Assembly (NCBI RefSeq): GCF_014282005.1
Contig: NZ_JACFTD010000021.1
Coordinates: forward strand, 1 to 55,786
Direction of reading: 5' to 3'
Origin: Sporosarcina sp. BP05
Lineage (GTDB): Bacteria > Bacillota > Bacilli > Bacillales_A > Planococcaceae
Length of the DNA stretch: 55,786 nucleotides
A program made the position numbers and the translations under genes. The notes beneath the pieces are model-generated. The model ran no database searches and was not told where the DNA came from. It worked only from the letters and a program-made list of their open reading frames with translations. This document shows, piece by piece, positions 17,722-25,766 of the stretch. The stretch's first letter is position 1; the number at the start of each line of letters is the position of its first letter.

Positions 17722-18765
17722 ATGGGTGGGTTATTAGATATTTTCGAGAAAAAGGGACCACGGCGTATACTAATTTTCGCTTTAATTATTTTAATTCTAT
17801 ACAGCGTCAAAAGTATGATGAATATTATTTTGCTTACCTTCATTTTCGCTTTTTTATTGGATCGGCTTATTGAGTTTACGATCAAACGTGTACATTTAAA
17901 TCGCAAGCTACTGGTCATTCTGCTGTACACAGTGATTGTGGGCTTACTGACAGTTGGCGTTGTAAAGTATTTACCTCTAATCACAATGGAAATCAGTCAA
18001 ATTATAATAAGGATTACAAACTTCTTTTCCGAACCTCATGACAATGTACTGCTCAGCTACTTAGAATCCGTCATATCTAGCAATCAAATTGCAGCCTACT
18101 TGGAAAATGGTTTTTCTTTCTTGTTAAAGTATTTCTCTGATATTAGTAAAACGAGTATTCAAGTACTACTTGCCCTAGTATTAAGCTTATTTTTTTTACT
18201 AGAAAAACCACGTTTAATAGAGTTTACAAACAAATTTAAAGATAGTAAGATTGCTCCTTTTTACTTCGAAATTGAGTTCTTTGGCAAAAAGTTCACACGG
18301 ACGTTTGGAAAAGTGATTGAAGCCCAATTTATTATTGCGATTGTTAATACAATCTTGTCCGTGATCGTATTGCTCATACTCGGATTCCCACAAATAATCG
18401 GGTTGGCAATTATGATTTTCTTTTTAGGGCTCATTCCTGTTGCTGGAGTCATCATTTCACTTGTTCCACTGACGATAATTGCTTTTACAATCGGAGGATT
18501 CCTGAAAGTTGTCTACGTGATTATTGCAGTCATGATTATTCATGGCATTGAAGCCTATATTTTAAATCCGAAACTAATGTCTTCAAAAACAGATTTACCC
18601 GTTTTCTACACGTTTATCGTGCTCATTTTCTCGCAAAACTTCTTTGGCGTATGGGGACTCATTATCGGTATTCCCGTTTTTGTTTTTCTACTTGATATAC
18701 TTGATGTAACGAATAAAGAATCGGCGCATCCCACATCTATTCTAAAAAGCAAAAAGACAAGGTGA
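17722..18765 (+). CDS. AI-2E / PerM family transporter
   Basis: A 347-residue membrane protein of the AI-2E transporter (PerM/YdiK/UPF0118) family with about eight hydrophobic segments. The family C-terminus is visible: GFPQIIGLAIMIFFLGLIPV, the Gly- and Pro-rich segments that follow, GIEAYILNPKLMSSKTDLPV, and FFGVWGLIIGIPVFVFLLDI. Members have been linked to autoinducer-2 export or sodium/proton exchange; the substrate here is unknown. I use the ATG at 17722 (MGGLLDIF), which has GGAGGAG upstream; the upstream part of the open frame overlaps a terminator. Confidence 0.82.
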   Translation: MGGLLDIFEKKGPRRILIFALIILILYSVKSMMNIILLTFIFAFLLDRLIEFTIKRVHLNRKLLVILLYTVIVGLLTVGVVKYLPLITMEISQIIIRITNFFSEPHDNVLLSYLESVISSNQIAAYLENGFSFLLKYFSDISKTSIQVLLALVLSLFFLLEKPRLIEFTNKFKDSKIAPFYFEIEFFGKKFTRTFGKVIEAQFIIAIVNTILSVIVLLILGFPQIIGLAIMIFFLGLIPVAGVIISLVPLTIIAFTIGGFLKVVYVIIAVMIIHGIEAYILNPKLMSSKTDLPVFYTFIVLIFSQNFFGVWGLIIGIPVFVFLLDILDVTNKESAHPTSILKSKKTR

Positions 18766-18793
18766 GATTAATTACTTCTCCCTTGTCTTTTTT
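18752..18793. terminator. Bidirectional terminator between PerM-like gene and ogt
   Basis: AAAAGACAAGG pairs with CCTTGTCTTTTT around a loop that contains the stop codon of the plus-strand gene. It serves both convergent genes. Confidence 0.85.
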
Positions 18794-18805
18794 TCTATCG
18801 AAACG

Positions 18806-19318
18806 CTATCTTTCCAGTCCTAGAAGCTGCTCTTTCATCTCCAAGCCGGCCCGAAAACCGCCCAACTTACCACTTTTTGCAATGACGCGATGGCAAGGAA
18901 CAATAATCAAGACCGGATTGGCGCCGATAGCGGTTCCGACGGCTCGGACCGCATTCGGTTTTTCAATCCGTTCGGCAATGTCTGAATAGGATACAGTCCG
19001 TCCGTATGGAATTTCTTGCAATGCCTTCCAGACAATTTGTTGAAAAGGAGTACCATGAAGATCGATTGGCAATAAGAAATTCCGGCGCTGCTCTTTTAAA
19101 TAATCGACCAACTCGACAGTGTGCGGCTTCAGAATGTCCGCTTCCTCCGTCAGAGTATGACTCGGAAGCCGTTTGTTCACCCACGCTTCTAGTTCTTCGA
19201 ATGGTGCGTTCGGGGTACCGATATAGCAAAGCCCCTCTGTCGTAGCTGCTATATACATATTCCATTGCGAGTGATTAAGCGATGTCCAATACACGTTTTT
19301 TTCACTGTTCTTCTCCAT
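18806..19318 (-). CDS. ogt: Methylated-DNA--protein-cysteine methyltransferase
   Basis: A 170-residue repair protein that transfers the methyl group from O6-methylguanine in DNA to its own Cys. The active site PCHRVIAKSGKLGGFRAGLE is intact, as is the helix-turn-helix region with IPYGRTVSYSDIAERIEKP and RAVGTAIGANP. The N-terminal ribonuclease-like domain is short, as in Ogt/AdaB. GGAGGTG precedes the ATG. A 30-bp perfect palindrome lies just upstream (19345-19374) and may control it. The neighbours are unrelated. Confidence 0.92.
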   Translation of the reverse strand: MEKNSEKNVYWTSLNHSQWNMYIAATTEGLCYIGTPNAPFEELEAWVNKRLPSHTLTEEADILKPHTVELVDYLKEQRRNFLLPIDLHGTPFQQIVWKALQEIPYGRTVSYSDIAERIEKPNAVRAVGTAIGANPVLIIVPCHRVIAKSGKLGGFRAGLEMKEQLLGLER

Positions 19319-19344
19319 TCATCTGCACCTCCATTGCTATATTC

Positions 19345-19374
19345 AATATTGGAACCTATATAGGTTCCAATATT
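19345..19374. promoter_or_regulatory. 30-bp perfect palindrome upstream of ogt
   Basis: The arms AATATTGGAACCTAT and ATAGGTTCCAATATT are perfectly complementary with no loop bases left over. It lies 27 bases before the ogt start codon. A run of T follows it on the plus strand, so it could end plus-strand transcription, but no plus-strand gene leads into it; an operator for ogt is equally possible. Confidence 0.5.
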
Positions 19375-19470
19375 TTTTTGGCTCTTGCCCAGTTTACTTT
19401 TTTGAATAACGTGATTAAATAGGACGGATTCGGAAATTCCATGTCCTACTTGTAATTGGCCCCCATTTTT

Positions 19471-19770
19471 TCACCAAAGCGGTTTATCTTTATTCGTTAA
19501 TTCAATCATATATAGGGAAAGGAACATAACTAAAACAGCGGTTACACTCAAGATTGAAATTACAATTGTCCAATGGATTTCAAATTGTACTGCTGGGATA
19601 AGCGTCAATGTAGGCGCAATGGATATCAAACCAGTGCGTTTTCTAGATTTAGGGGTTACATACTGGTTTTCACCACAGTACGGACATTCAACTCCCCTGT
19701 TGAACCTAAGGTACTTGATGAACGCATTCTTCCAATTCCATTTGCGGCCACAACTATTACAGTTCGGCAT
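19471..19770 (-). CDS. Small CXXC-20-CXXC zinc-ribbon membrane protein
   Basis: A 99-residue protein with two CXXC pairs 20-odd residues apart (CNSC at 4-7 and CPYC near 34-37) followed by two hydrophobic segments (about 47-62 and 68-90). This fits the TIGR04104 'cxxc_20_cxxc' family known from Firmicutes, where the Cys pairs probably bind zinc. The function is unknown. It stands alone; its start ATG is at 19770 and the stop is 150 bases before ogt. Confidence 0.75.
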   Translation of the reverse strand: MPNCNSCGRKWNWKNAFIKYLRFNRGVECPYCGENQYVTPKSRKRTGLISIAPTLTLIPAVQFEIHWTIVISILSVTAVLVMFLSLYMIELTNKDKPLW

Positions 19771-20256
19771 TTCATCACCCCCAGTTCATACATATACGTT
19801 CTTGATAACTAATAAGTTTCATTAAATCAAATCGGACGACTTCCAAGAAGAATCATTGATTAACAATATAACACAATTCTTTTTTTAGTATTACAATAGA
19901 CCAAGTCTGTGAATTACCTATTTTAATACATAAAGCACTTGTAAGAAAAGTGTGAAAGTATCCATTTCCACTTGTTCGTTTTCGGCTCGCTTTGGACAAA
20001 TTGATCACGATAACTTTACTAAGGGTTACGTGTGGCTGGACGTAATGCCATAAAAACTCTTGAAGACGTTGGCCTTGGTTCAACTTCCTGGTTTGATAAT
20101 TGGTCCATTTTCGTAGGTGCGGACTGTATCCAAGCTATTCAATCAACGAATGCAACTACTGAAAGATGGATTATTGACAATTCACTCTTGTTTTATTTTC
20201 CATGTCATGATAAAATTATGGATATTGTTCTTTTCACATAATTCAATAATTTAATT
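19771..20256. other. 485-base stretch without a supported gene
   Basis: Short open frames exist on both strands (for example 20032-20241 plus and 19853-20083 minus), but none has a ribosome site or a recognisable protein. The promoter for the metI riboswitch transcript must lie near 20200-20245; I see only weak matches there. Confidence 0.5.
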
Positions 20257-20359
20257 CTTATCAAGAGAGACCGAGGGAAGGGCCCTTTGACGTCTCAGCA
20301 ACCAGCCTTTTCAGGTACGGTGCTAATTCCCTTAGGTGTCCATTTCCCTAGAAGATAAG
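20257..20359 (+). promoter_or_regulatory. SAM-I riboswitch (S-box) of metI-metC
   Basis: The S-box core is clear: CTTATCAAGAGAGACCGAGG at the start, GGGCCCTTTGACGTCTCAGC, AACCAGCC, AAGGTGCTAATTCC-like GGTGCTAATTCCCTTAGG, and GATAAG closing P1. With S-adenosylmethionine bound it should favour the terminator that follows. Confidence 0.95.
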
Positions 20360-20379
20360 AAGATAGTCTACGATATTTC

Positions 20380-20412
20380 GGGGACCCTCTTCTTATAGAG
20401 GGTCCCCTTTTT
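20380..20412 (+). terminator. Riboswitch terminator before metI
   Basis: GGGGACCCTCT pairs perfectly with AGAGGGTCCCC around TCTTAT and is followed by TTTTTC. It lies 27 bases before the metI start codon and is the expression platform of the S-box. Confidence 0.93.
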
Positions 20413-20438
20413 CAATTAAAATGAAAAGGGTGACTACA

Positions 20439-21560
20439 ATGACAAAACGAAGTTTAGAGACAATTCTGGTGCAATTAGGAAATAACAGCGATCCGAAGAC
20501 TGGCGCGGTTAACCCGCCGATTTATTTATCAACGGCGTACAAACATAAGGGGCTCGGTCAATCGACTGGCTATGATTACACACGGACAAAAAATCCAACC
20601 CGTTCCATATTGGAAGATGGAATTGCAAACTTAGAGGGTGGCGATGCTGGTTATGCGTGCAGTTCTGGTATGGCGGCGATTCAGCTTATTCTAACGCTAT
20701 TCCGCCCTGGGGATGAATTGATTGTTCCAGAAGATATTTACGGTGGCACATATCGCTTGCTCGAACAGTATTCCGACGTTTACTCAATCGGTACAACGTA
20801 TACGAATTTCGCAGATGTAAATGAGACCGAGAAGTTAATCACTTCGAAGACAAAAGCGCTCTTCATCGAAACACCTACGAATCCACTCATGCAAGAATTT
20901 GATATTCGCCTGTACGCAGAACTTGCTCGGAAGCACGATTTACTATTGATTGTTGACAATACATTCTTAACACCTTATTTCCAGAGACCGATTGAACTTG
21001 GTGCTGACATCGTCATGCACAGCGCAACGAAATATATCGGAGGACATAACGATGTCCTCGCGGGACTTGTCGTTGCAAAAGGTGAAAAACTTTGTGATCA
21101 ACTAGCCGCCAACCATAATGCTATCGGTGCGGTCCTCTCCCCTTCCGATTCATGGCTAATCATAAGGGGGCTGAAAACACTGCATTTGAGAATGAAGCAG
21201 CATGATGAAAACGCGAAAATACTCGTCAATTATTTGGAGGATGAACCACTTGTTACGGACGTTCTCTATCCAGGAAAAGGCGGCATGCTGTCATTTCGGC
21301 TAAACGATAGTGATTTGGTCGGACCATTCCTTGAAAATCTACAGCTCATCACATTTGCGGAAAGTCTAGGTGGAGTCGAAAGTTTCATCACTTATCCAGC
21401 AACGCAAACCCACGCAGATATCCCGCGCGAAGAACGGATACGACGTGGCGTCTGCGACCGACTTTTACGTTTTTCTGTCGGAGTGGAAGAAGCTGAAGAT
21501 TTGATTGCAGATTTAAAGCAAGTGTTTGCAACTTTGAATAGCGGGGTGCTTCAACGATGA
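20439..21560 (+). CDS. metI: Cystathionine gamma-synthase / O-acylhomoserine thiolyase
   Basis: A PLP enzyme of methionine synthesis, joining an activated homoserine to cysteine (or sulfide). The 373-residue length equals B. subtilis MetI. The Cys/Met-metabolism PLP family pattern is visible: YTRTKNPTRSILEDGIANLE, SSGMAAIQLIL, YGGTYRL, ETPTNPL, VDNTFLTP and the lysine in MHSATKYIGGHND. The start is the ATG at 20439 (MTKRSLET) with AAGGG eight bases upstream; an ATG at 20421 has no ribosome site. It overlaps metC by four bases and is controlled by the S-box. Confidence 0.92.
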   Translation: MTKRSLETILVQLGNNSDPKTGAVNPPIYLSTAYKHKGLGQSTGYDYTRTKNPTRSILEDGIANLEGGDAGYACSSGMAAIQLILTLFRPGDELIVPEDIYGGTYRLLEQYSDVYSIGTTYTNFADVNETEKLITSKTKALFIETPTNPLMQEFDIRLYAELARKHDLLLIVDNTFLTPYFQRPIELGADIVMHSATKYIGGHNDVLAGLVVAKGEKLCDQLAANHNAIGAVLSPSDSWLIIRGLKTLHLRMKQHDENAKILVNYLEDEPLVTDVLYPGKGGMLSFRLNDSDLVGPFLENLQLITFAESLGGVESFITYPATQTHADIPREERIRRGVCDRLLRFSVGVEEAEDLIADLKQVFATLNSGVLQR

Positions 21561-22750
21561 GTTTAAATAAAGAGCGATTGGAAACGACCCTCATCCATGC
21601 ATCGACACGTGGCGATTACGAGCAAAAAACAGGTGCTGTCAACGTTCCTATTTACTTATCTTCAACGTTTCATCAGGAAAGCTTTGATGCGTTTGGGCCG
21701 TATGATTATAGCCGGTCGGGCAATCCGACGAGAGACGCATTGGAAAAAACAATTGCCTCACTAGAAGGCGGCGCGCGTGGATTAGCCTTTGCTTCCGGAA
21801 TGGCTGCCATCTCGGCCACATTTATGCTTCTATCTTCAGGCGACCATATCGTTGTGACCGAAGATGTGTATGGCGGCACATACCGATTCGTAACTGAAGT
21901 ATTGCCGAAATTCGGTATCGACCATACCTTTGTAGATCTAGCCAATGTCGAGGAAACCGCAAATGCAATTCGTCCGAATACAAAAGTAATCTATATTGAA
22001 ACACCATCCAACCCTCGTCTAGGCATTACGGATATTGAAGCGATTGTTGAACTTGCAAAAGCGAATGACTGTCTGACTTTTCTTGACAACACCTTCATGT
22101 CGCCACTTTACCAACGTCCACTGGATCTTGGCGTTGATATCGTTGTTCATAGTGCTACCAAGTTCTTATCGGGGCATAGCGATATCATTGCCGGATTGGC
22201 AGTTACAAAGAGTGAAGAACTTGGCAATCGATTGGCATTCATTCAAAACTCTTTCGGCTCTATTCTAGGCGCGCAGGATTCTTACGCGTTAATTCAAGGT
22301 ATCAAAACGTTAGGTGCCCGTTTAACACAGTCATCTGAATCGGCACAAAAAATAGCTTCATACTTGAACGACCACACTTTAGTGGAAGAAGTGTTTTATC
22401 CAGGGTTAGCAAGTCACCCAGGACACGCAATCCACGCGAAACAGTCGACAAATCCAGGCGCTGTCTTGTCTTTCCGCTTGCCTAATAGAGAGACAGCAAA
22501 GGCATTTGTTGAAAACGTCCAGATTCCTATTTTCGCAGTCAGTTTAGGCGGTGTTGAATCAATTCTTTCCTATCCCGCAACGATGTCCCATGCTGCCATG
22601 CCTAAAGAACAACGGGAGAAACGCGGCATTACTGAAGGTCTGTTACGCTTTTCTGTCGGGCTCGAACATGTCGATGACTTAATTGCCGATTTTGATCAAG
22701 CCCTACAAATAGCCCGGGAGCAAACGGTGACAGTAACTACAAGTCTATAA
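21557..22750 (+). CDS. metC: Cystathionine beta-lyase
   Basis: Splits cystathionine to homocysteine, the step after MetI. A 397-residue PLP enzyme with SRSGNPTRDALEKTIASLEG, ASGMAAISATF, YGGTYRFVTE, ETPSNPRLGI, DNTFMSPLYQRPLDLG and the PLP lysine in VHSATKFLSGHSD. It is a paralogue of the gene before it (same family, about half the visible residues alike). The ATG overlaps the metI stop as ATGA, so translation is coupled, as in B. subtilis metIC. The choice of beta-lyase rather than gamma-synthase rests on gene order and the longer C-terminus. Confidence 0.9.
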   Translation: MSLNKERLETTLIHASTRGDYEQKTGAVNVPIYLSSTFHQESFDAFGPYDYSRSGNPTRDALEKTIASLEGGARGLAFASGMAAISATFMLLSSGDHIVVTEDVYGGTYRFVTEVLPKFGIDHTFVDLANVEETANAIRPNTKVIYIETPSNPRLGITDIEAIVELAKANDCLTFLDNTFMSPLYQRPLDLGVDIVVHSATKFLSGHSDIIAGLAVTKSEELGNRLAFIQNSFGSILGAQDSYALIQGIKTLGARLTQSSESAQKIASYLNDHTLVEEVFYPGLASHPGHAIHAKQSTNPGAVLSFRLPNRETAKAFVENVQIPIFAVSLGGVESILSYPATMSHAAMPKEQREKRGITEGLLRFSVGLEHVDDLIADFDQALQIAREQTVTVTTSL

Positions 22751-22760
22751 TCAATAAAAC

Positions 22761-22800
22761 AGGCCTAGCATCAGTCGTGTATACTGATGCCAGGCCTTTC
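22761..22800. terminator. Terminator between metC and the flavin reductase gene
   Basis: AGGCCTAGCATCAG pairs with CTGATGCCAGGCCT with one bulge. It can serve both convergent genes, although the T-run is short. Confidence 0.75.
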
Positions 22801-22822
22801 TATGTCGAACTTTTCAAAGCTA

Positions 22823-23323
22823 TTATTCGCTATAAAAACCTTCTGGAATTGCACCTATAGTTCTTCGGTGATACAGCAGCGGTTCTTTACTTTCATTCTG
22901 AATATCTAACACTTCGCCTATGAATATCGTATGATCCCCAGCATCAATTTGTTGAAACGTTTTGCATTGTAAAACCGCAAGCGAATTTGACAGAACTGGT
23001 AGATTTAAATCTGACTCTTTCCAATCGCATTGGCTAAATCGATCGGCAACCCTGCTAGAGAATAACGTACATAATTCGCCTTGATCTGCCGCTAAAATAT
23101 TTACAGAAAACTTTTCAGCATCTAGAAAGTCACTATAGGTAGATACTCTTTTGTCGATGGACCACAAAATAAGTAAAGGCTCTAATGATACGGATGCAAA
23201 TGAATTGACCGTTAGCCCCATCGGTTTTTTATCTGCATCAAATGCTGTTACGACAGTGACTCCCGTTGGATAATTCCCCATTGCTTCTTTAAAACGCGCT
23301 ACTTGTTCTATCTTACTTCCCAT
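22823..23323 (-). CDS. Flavin reductase-like FMN-binding protein
   Basis: A 166-residue protein of the flavin reductase (FlaRed) family, which reduces FMN/FAD with NAD(P)H, often for a partner monooxygenase. Family signs: YPTGVTVVTAFDADKKPMGL with TVNSFASVSLEPLLILWSID following, FSVNILAADQGELCTLFSSR and GDHTIFIGEVLDI. I start it at the ATG at 23323 (MGSKIEQV), which has GGGAG eight bases upstream; the ATG at 23338 has none. No partner oxygenase is seen beside it; the neighbour pirin and FMN reductase genes suggest a redox-stress group. Confidence 0.85.
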   Translation of the reverse strand: MGSKIEQVARFKEAMGNYPTGVTVVTAFDADKKPMGLTVNSFASVSLEPLLILWSIDKRVSTYSDFLDAEKFSVNILAADQGELCTLFSSRVADRFSQCDWKESDLNLPVLSNSLAVLQCKTFQQIDAGDHTIFIGEVLDIQNESKEPLLYHRRTIGAIPEGFYSE

Positions 23324-23421
23324 ATCAGCAACTCCCATTTTCTTATTTCACTTAAAAGCATATCAAATCTGTTAGAATATTTCATACTTTGTGATTCTGT
23401 ATTAAATTGAATCGTGCATGT

Positions 23422-24264
23422 TCACTCAAATCTACCATCTCTGTAATCTTTATAGGCCTGCACAATCTCTTCTTCTGAATTCATCACAAACGGACCACGT
23501 GCTACTACTTTTTCTCCGACAGGCTGACCTGCATATAACATGATATGCAGTTTCTCTTCTGCGTGAATCTTTACTTCAGTCTTTTCGCCATCTGTTCCAC
23601 GTTCCAACCAGAGAACCTGTCCCTTCTTCCCCTCCGCGCTTTCACTGCCGAATGTCCCTGTTCCTTCTATTATATATAGAAAACCATTGTAACTGCCAGG
23701 AAGGTCCTGTGTGACAGTCGTGCCGGGTTCAACAATCAATTCGACCATCGAAACAGGTACGTGATTTTTCGTGTCAGCCGTAACACCTTGCGAAGAACCG
23801 GAAAAAACACGTATCGTAGCGCCATCTTCATAACGGACCGGCATATCTTGTGCACGCATGTTCTGATAACGTGGTTCCGACATTTTTTTATCGCTTGGAA
23901 GATTGACCCACAATTGCAGCGATTGAACCGTTTCCCCGACAGCCGGGTCCTCTGTATGAATGATTCCTTTACCTGCCGTCATCCATTGGACGTCTCCGGG
24001 GTGTAGTTCCCCTCCCCCAGTTTTATTGTCAAAGTGCTCTAGCTTTCCATCAATCACGTACGTAACGGTTTCAATACCACGATGCGGATGCATGCCAAAT
24101 GTTCCGCGCACGAAAAAGTCTTCAGCCATCAAAAGAAATGGATCAGCGTCTTGCCAGTTTCCTGGTTCAATTACCAATCCTACTTTATGAGTTGGCGATT
24201 GTTGCTGATAAACGACGTCCCTTACACTTCTGATTCCTCTTGAAAAAACTTGTTTATTATTCAC
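23422..24264 (-). CDS. Pirin family protein
   Basis: A 280-residue bicupin of the pirin family. Motifs: FFVRGTFGMHPHRGIETVTY, VIDGKLEHFDN, GDVQWMTAGKGIIHTE (metal-binding His residues), LQLWVNLP, and in the second cupin VSMVELIVEPGTT. Pirins bind iron; some cleave quercetin, others act in redox regulation. The start is a GTG at 24264 with GGAGG eight bases upstream; the longer frame to 24450 has no ribosome site. It is divergent from the HxlR regulator gene. The likely role is in quinone or redox stress, by context. Confidence 0.85.
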   Translation of the reverse strand: MNNKQVFSRGIRSVRDVVYQQQSPTHKVGLVIEPGNWQDADPFLLMAEDFFVRGTFGMHPHRGIETVTYVIDGKLEHFDNKTGGGELHPGDVQWMTAGKGIIHTEDPAVGETVQSLQLWVNLPSDKKMSEPRYQNMRAQDMPVRYEDGATIRVFSGSSQGVTADTKNHVPVSMVELIVEPGTTVTQDLPGSYNGFLYIIEGTGTFGSESAEGKKGQVLWLERGTDGEKTEVKIHAEEKLHIMLYAGQPVGEKVVARGPFVMNSEEEIVQAYKDYRDGRFE

Positions 24265-24434
24265 GTTAACTTCCTCCTTCTGTTTTCGATTGTATATATT
24301 GAACATATGAATACATGTGAAAGTTGAACGAAGGCGCCTTACAGGAGTAGCCGAAGCTGATTTGAAGGGTATCTTCATTTCAAATAGTAACTGATTCCTA
24401 TATATGTTATTATGGATTAAATTCGCCAAAGTGT

Positions 24435-24478
24435 GAAGTACGCACCACAAAGTGCTATAGTATACAAAAAGATACTAA
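24435..24478 (+). promoter_or_regulatory. Operator-like 44-bp sequence before hxlR gene, copy 1
   Basis: This stretch, from GAAGTACGCACC to AAAAAGATACTA, is nearly identical to 25554-25597 upstream of the FMN reductase gene. It contains TAGTAT...ATACTA arms and a GCAC...GTGC pair. HxlR-type regulators bind inverted repeats of this kind, so it may be the site of the regulator encoded next. Confidence 0.6.
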
Positions 24479-24489
24479 AGGAGGTTATT

Positions 24490-24849
24490 ATGGGGATACA
24501 GCCTGAACTATGTAAAGTTGACGAAGCTCTAGGGATCTTAGTAGGTAAATGGAAACCAATTATTTTACTGCATTTAATTACTGAAGGAACACAAAGGTTT
24601 AGTGAATTAAAAAGATTGATGCCGGGGATTACTCAAAAAATGTTAACCAAACAATTAAGGGAATTGGAAGATGAAGATATTATTAACAGAGTCATCTATC
24701 CACAGGTTCCCCCGAAAGTTGAGTACTCTATCTCTGAGTATGGGAAAAGCTTACAGCCTATCTTAGCCATTATGCACGAATGGGGCACCAGTCATGTTAC
24801 ACATATTGAAAAGAAAAGAAATAGCCAGAATACCAACGACGCATTATAA
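24490..24849 (+). CDS. HxlR/YodB-family transcriptional regulator
   Basis: A 119-residue winged-helix regulator of the HxlR family. The pattern is clear: LGILVGKWKPIILLHLITEG, FSELKRLMPGITQKMLTKQL, RELEDEDIINR, and VEYSISEYGKSL. One Cys near the N-terminus (PELCKVDEAL, residue 7) is placed like the reactive Cys of YodB/CatR/HypR-type sensors of quinones and disulfide stress, though that role is inference. The start is the ATG at 24490 with AAAGGAGG upstream. The shared upstream sequence suggests that it controls itself and the FMN reductase gene. Confidence 0.88.
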   Translation: MGIQPELCKVDEALGILVGKWKPIILLHLITEGTQRFSELKRLMPGITQKMLTKQLRELEDEDIINRVIYPQVPPKVEYSISEYGKSLQPILAIMHEWGTSHVTHIEKKRNSQNTNDAL

Positions 24850-24858
24850 TGGATAAAT

Positions 24859-24896
24859 CAAAAACAGACACTCTTCAAGAGATTGTCTGTTTTTGC
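24859..24896. terminator. Bidirectional terminator
   Basis: AAAAACAGACA pairs with TGTCTGTTTTT around CTCTTCAAGAGAT, which itself can extend the stem. It serves the hxlR-family gene and the convergent FMN reductase gene. Confidence 0.88.
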
Positions 24897-24912
24897 ATTA
24901 TCCGTAGATTTT

Positions 24913-25479
24913 TTAAGCTTTAACTGTAGCATTCGTTTTGTTGTAATACTCAATAAAGTTATAAACTACTGAATCCAAGAAATCAATTGTAGCTTTATCA
25001 GTAAGTTCGCCAGCTTCGTTCATTTTCTCATGAACCGAACCGATGTATACTTCGTTACCTGGCAGTAAGACAGGTGCTAATGCCGGGTTTGACAAAATTT
25101 CTCTTAAGTGAAGTTGCGCACGGATACTTCCGAATGCTCCCATAGAAGATCCTACTATGAAACCAGGCTTGTTTTTAAGTGTAAATTCGCCACCACGTGA
25201 TAACCAGTCGATTGCATTTTTCAATGCACCTGGAATAGAGAAGTTATATTCAGGAACTGCAAATAATACAGCGTCTGTATCTTTTACATTATTTTTAAAA
25301 TCCACTACATTTGCAGATGGGTTAGTTTCTATATCAATTGAAAACATTTCAAGATCATTGATAAAGACAGGTGTGATGTCTAATTGATCTGCATAACGAC
25401 TTCTCATATGTTCAACTAGTTTCAGGTTAAATGAAGTTGAACTAGTACTTCCGATAATTGCTTTAACTTTAATTGCCAT
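24913..25479 (-). CDS. NADPH-dependent FMN reductase / quinone reductase
   Basis: A 188-residue flavodoxin-like protein of the NADPH-dependent FMN reductase family (azoreductase/quinone reductase type). Signatures are the phosphate-binding start VKAIIGSTSSTSFNLKLVEH, FAVPEYNFSIPGALKNAIDW and KPGFIVGSSMGAFGSIRAQL. Such enzymes detoxify quinones by two-electron reduction and are commonly controlled by YodB-type regulators in Bacillus; the HxlR gene next door and the shared operator-like sequence at 25554-25597 fit that. GAGGAG precedes the ATG. Confidence 0.9.
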   Translation of the reverse strand: MAIKVKAIIGSTSSTSFNLKLVEHMRSRYADQLDITPVFINDLEMFSIDIETNPSANVVDFKNNVKDTDAVLFAVPEYNFSIPGALKNAIDWLSRGGEFTLKNKPGFIVGSSMGAFGSIRAQLHLREILSNPALAPVLLPGNEVYIGSVHEKMNEAGELTDKATIDFLDSVVYNFIEYYNKTNATVKA

Positions 25480-25553
25480 GATGTAAAACTCCTCTATATT
25501 AATAATTTGTAACTCTGTTTCTAATTTAATTATACACCACTAACACCCAAGGG

Positions 25554-25597
25554 GAAGTACGCACTTCAGAGTGCCATAGTATACTAAAAGATACTAT
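25554..25597. promoter_or_regulatory. Operator-like 44-bp sequence, copy 2
   Basis: It matches 24435-24478 in about 38 of 44 positions (GAAGTACGCACTTC...AAAAGATACTA). Both copies have the same orientation on the plus strand although this one lies upstream of a minus-strand gene (start 25479). It may be a binding site for the HxlR-family regulator; it may also be a leftover of a duplicated hxlR promoter. Confidence 0.55.
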
Positions 25598-25692
25598 GGG
25601 AGATTAGAATAATAAAAACGTGACCTAATCCCGTAACGATCTCCTGCATGGCCGATCATATCTATAATCTACAGGCCAAAAATCCCGGCACA

Positions 25693-25738
25693 CAAAAAAA
25701 GGCATCTCCACCGCCATTGATCCACGGGGAGACGCCTA
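25693..25738 (-). terminator. Terminator after metE
   Basis: On the minus strand GGCGTCTCC pairs with GGAGATGCC around a large loop, followed by TTTTTTT. It lies 29 bases after the metE stop codon. Confidence 0.85.
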
Positions 25739-25766
25739 TCTTATTTCCAAGGCTTACTTAAAATAA

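Noticed and set aside
20032..20241. Plus-strand ORF upstream of the metI riboswitch
   Set aside because: No convincing ribosome site, odd composition and no recognisable protein.
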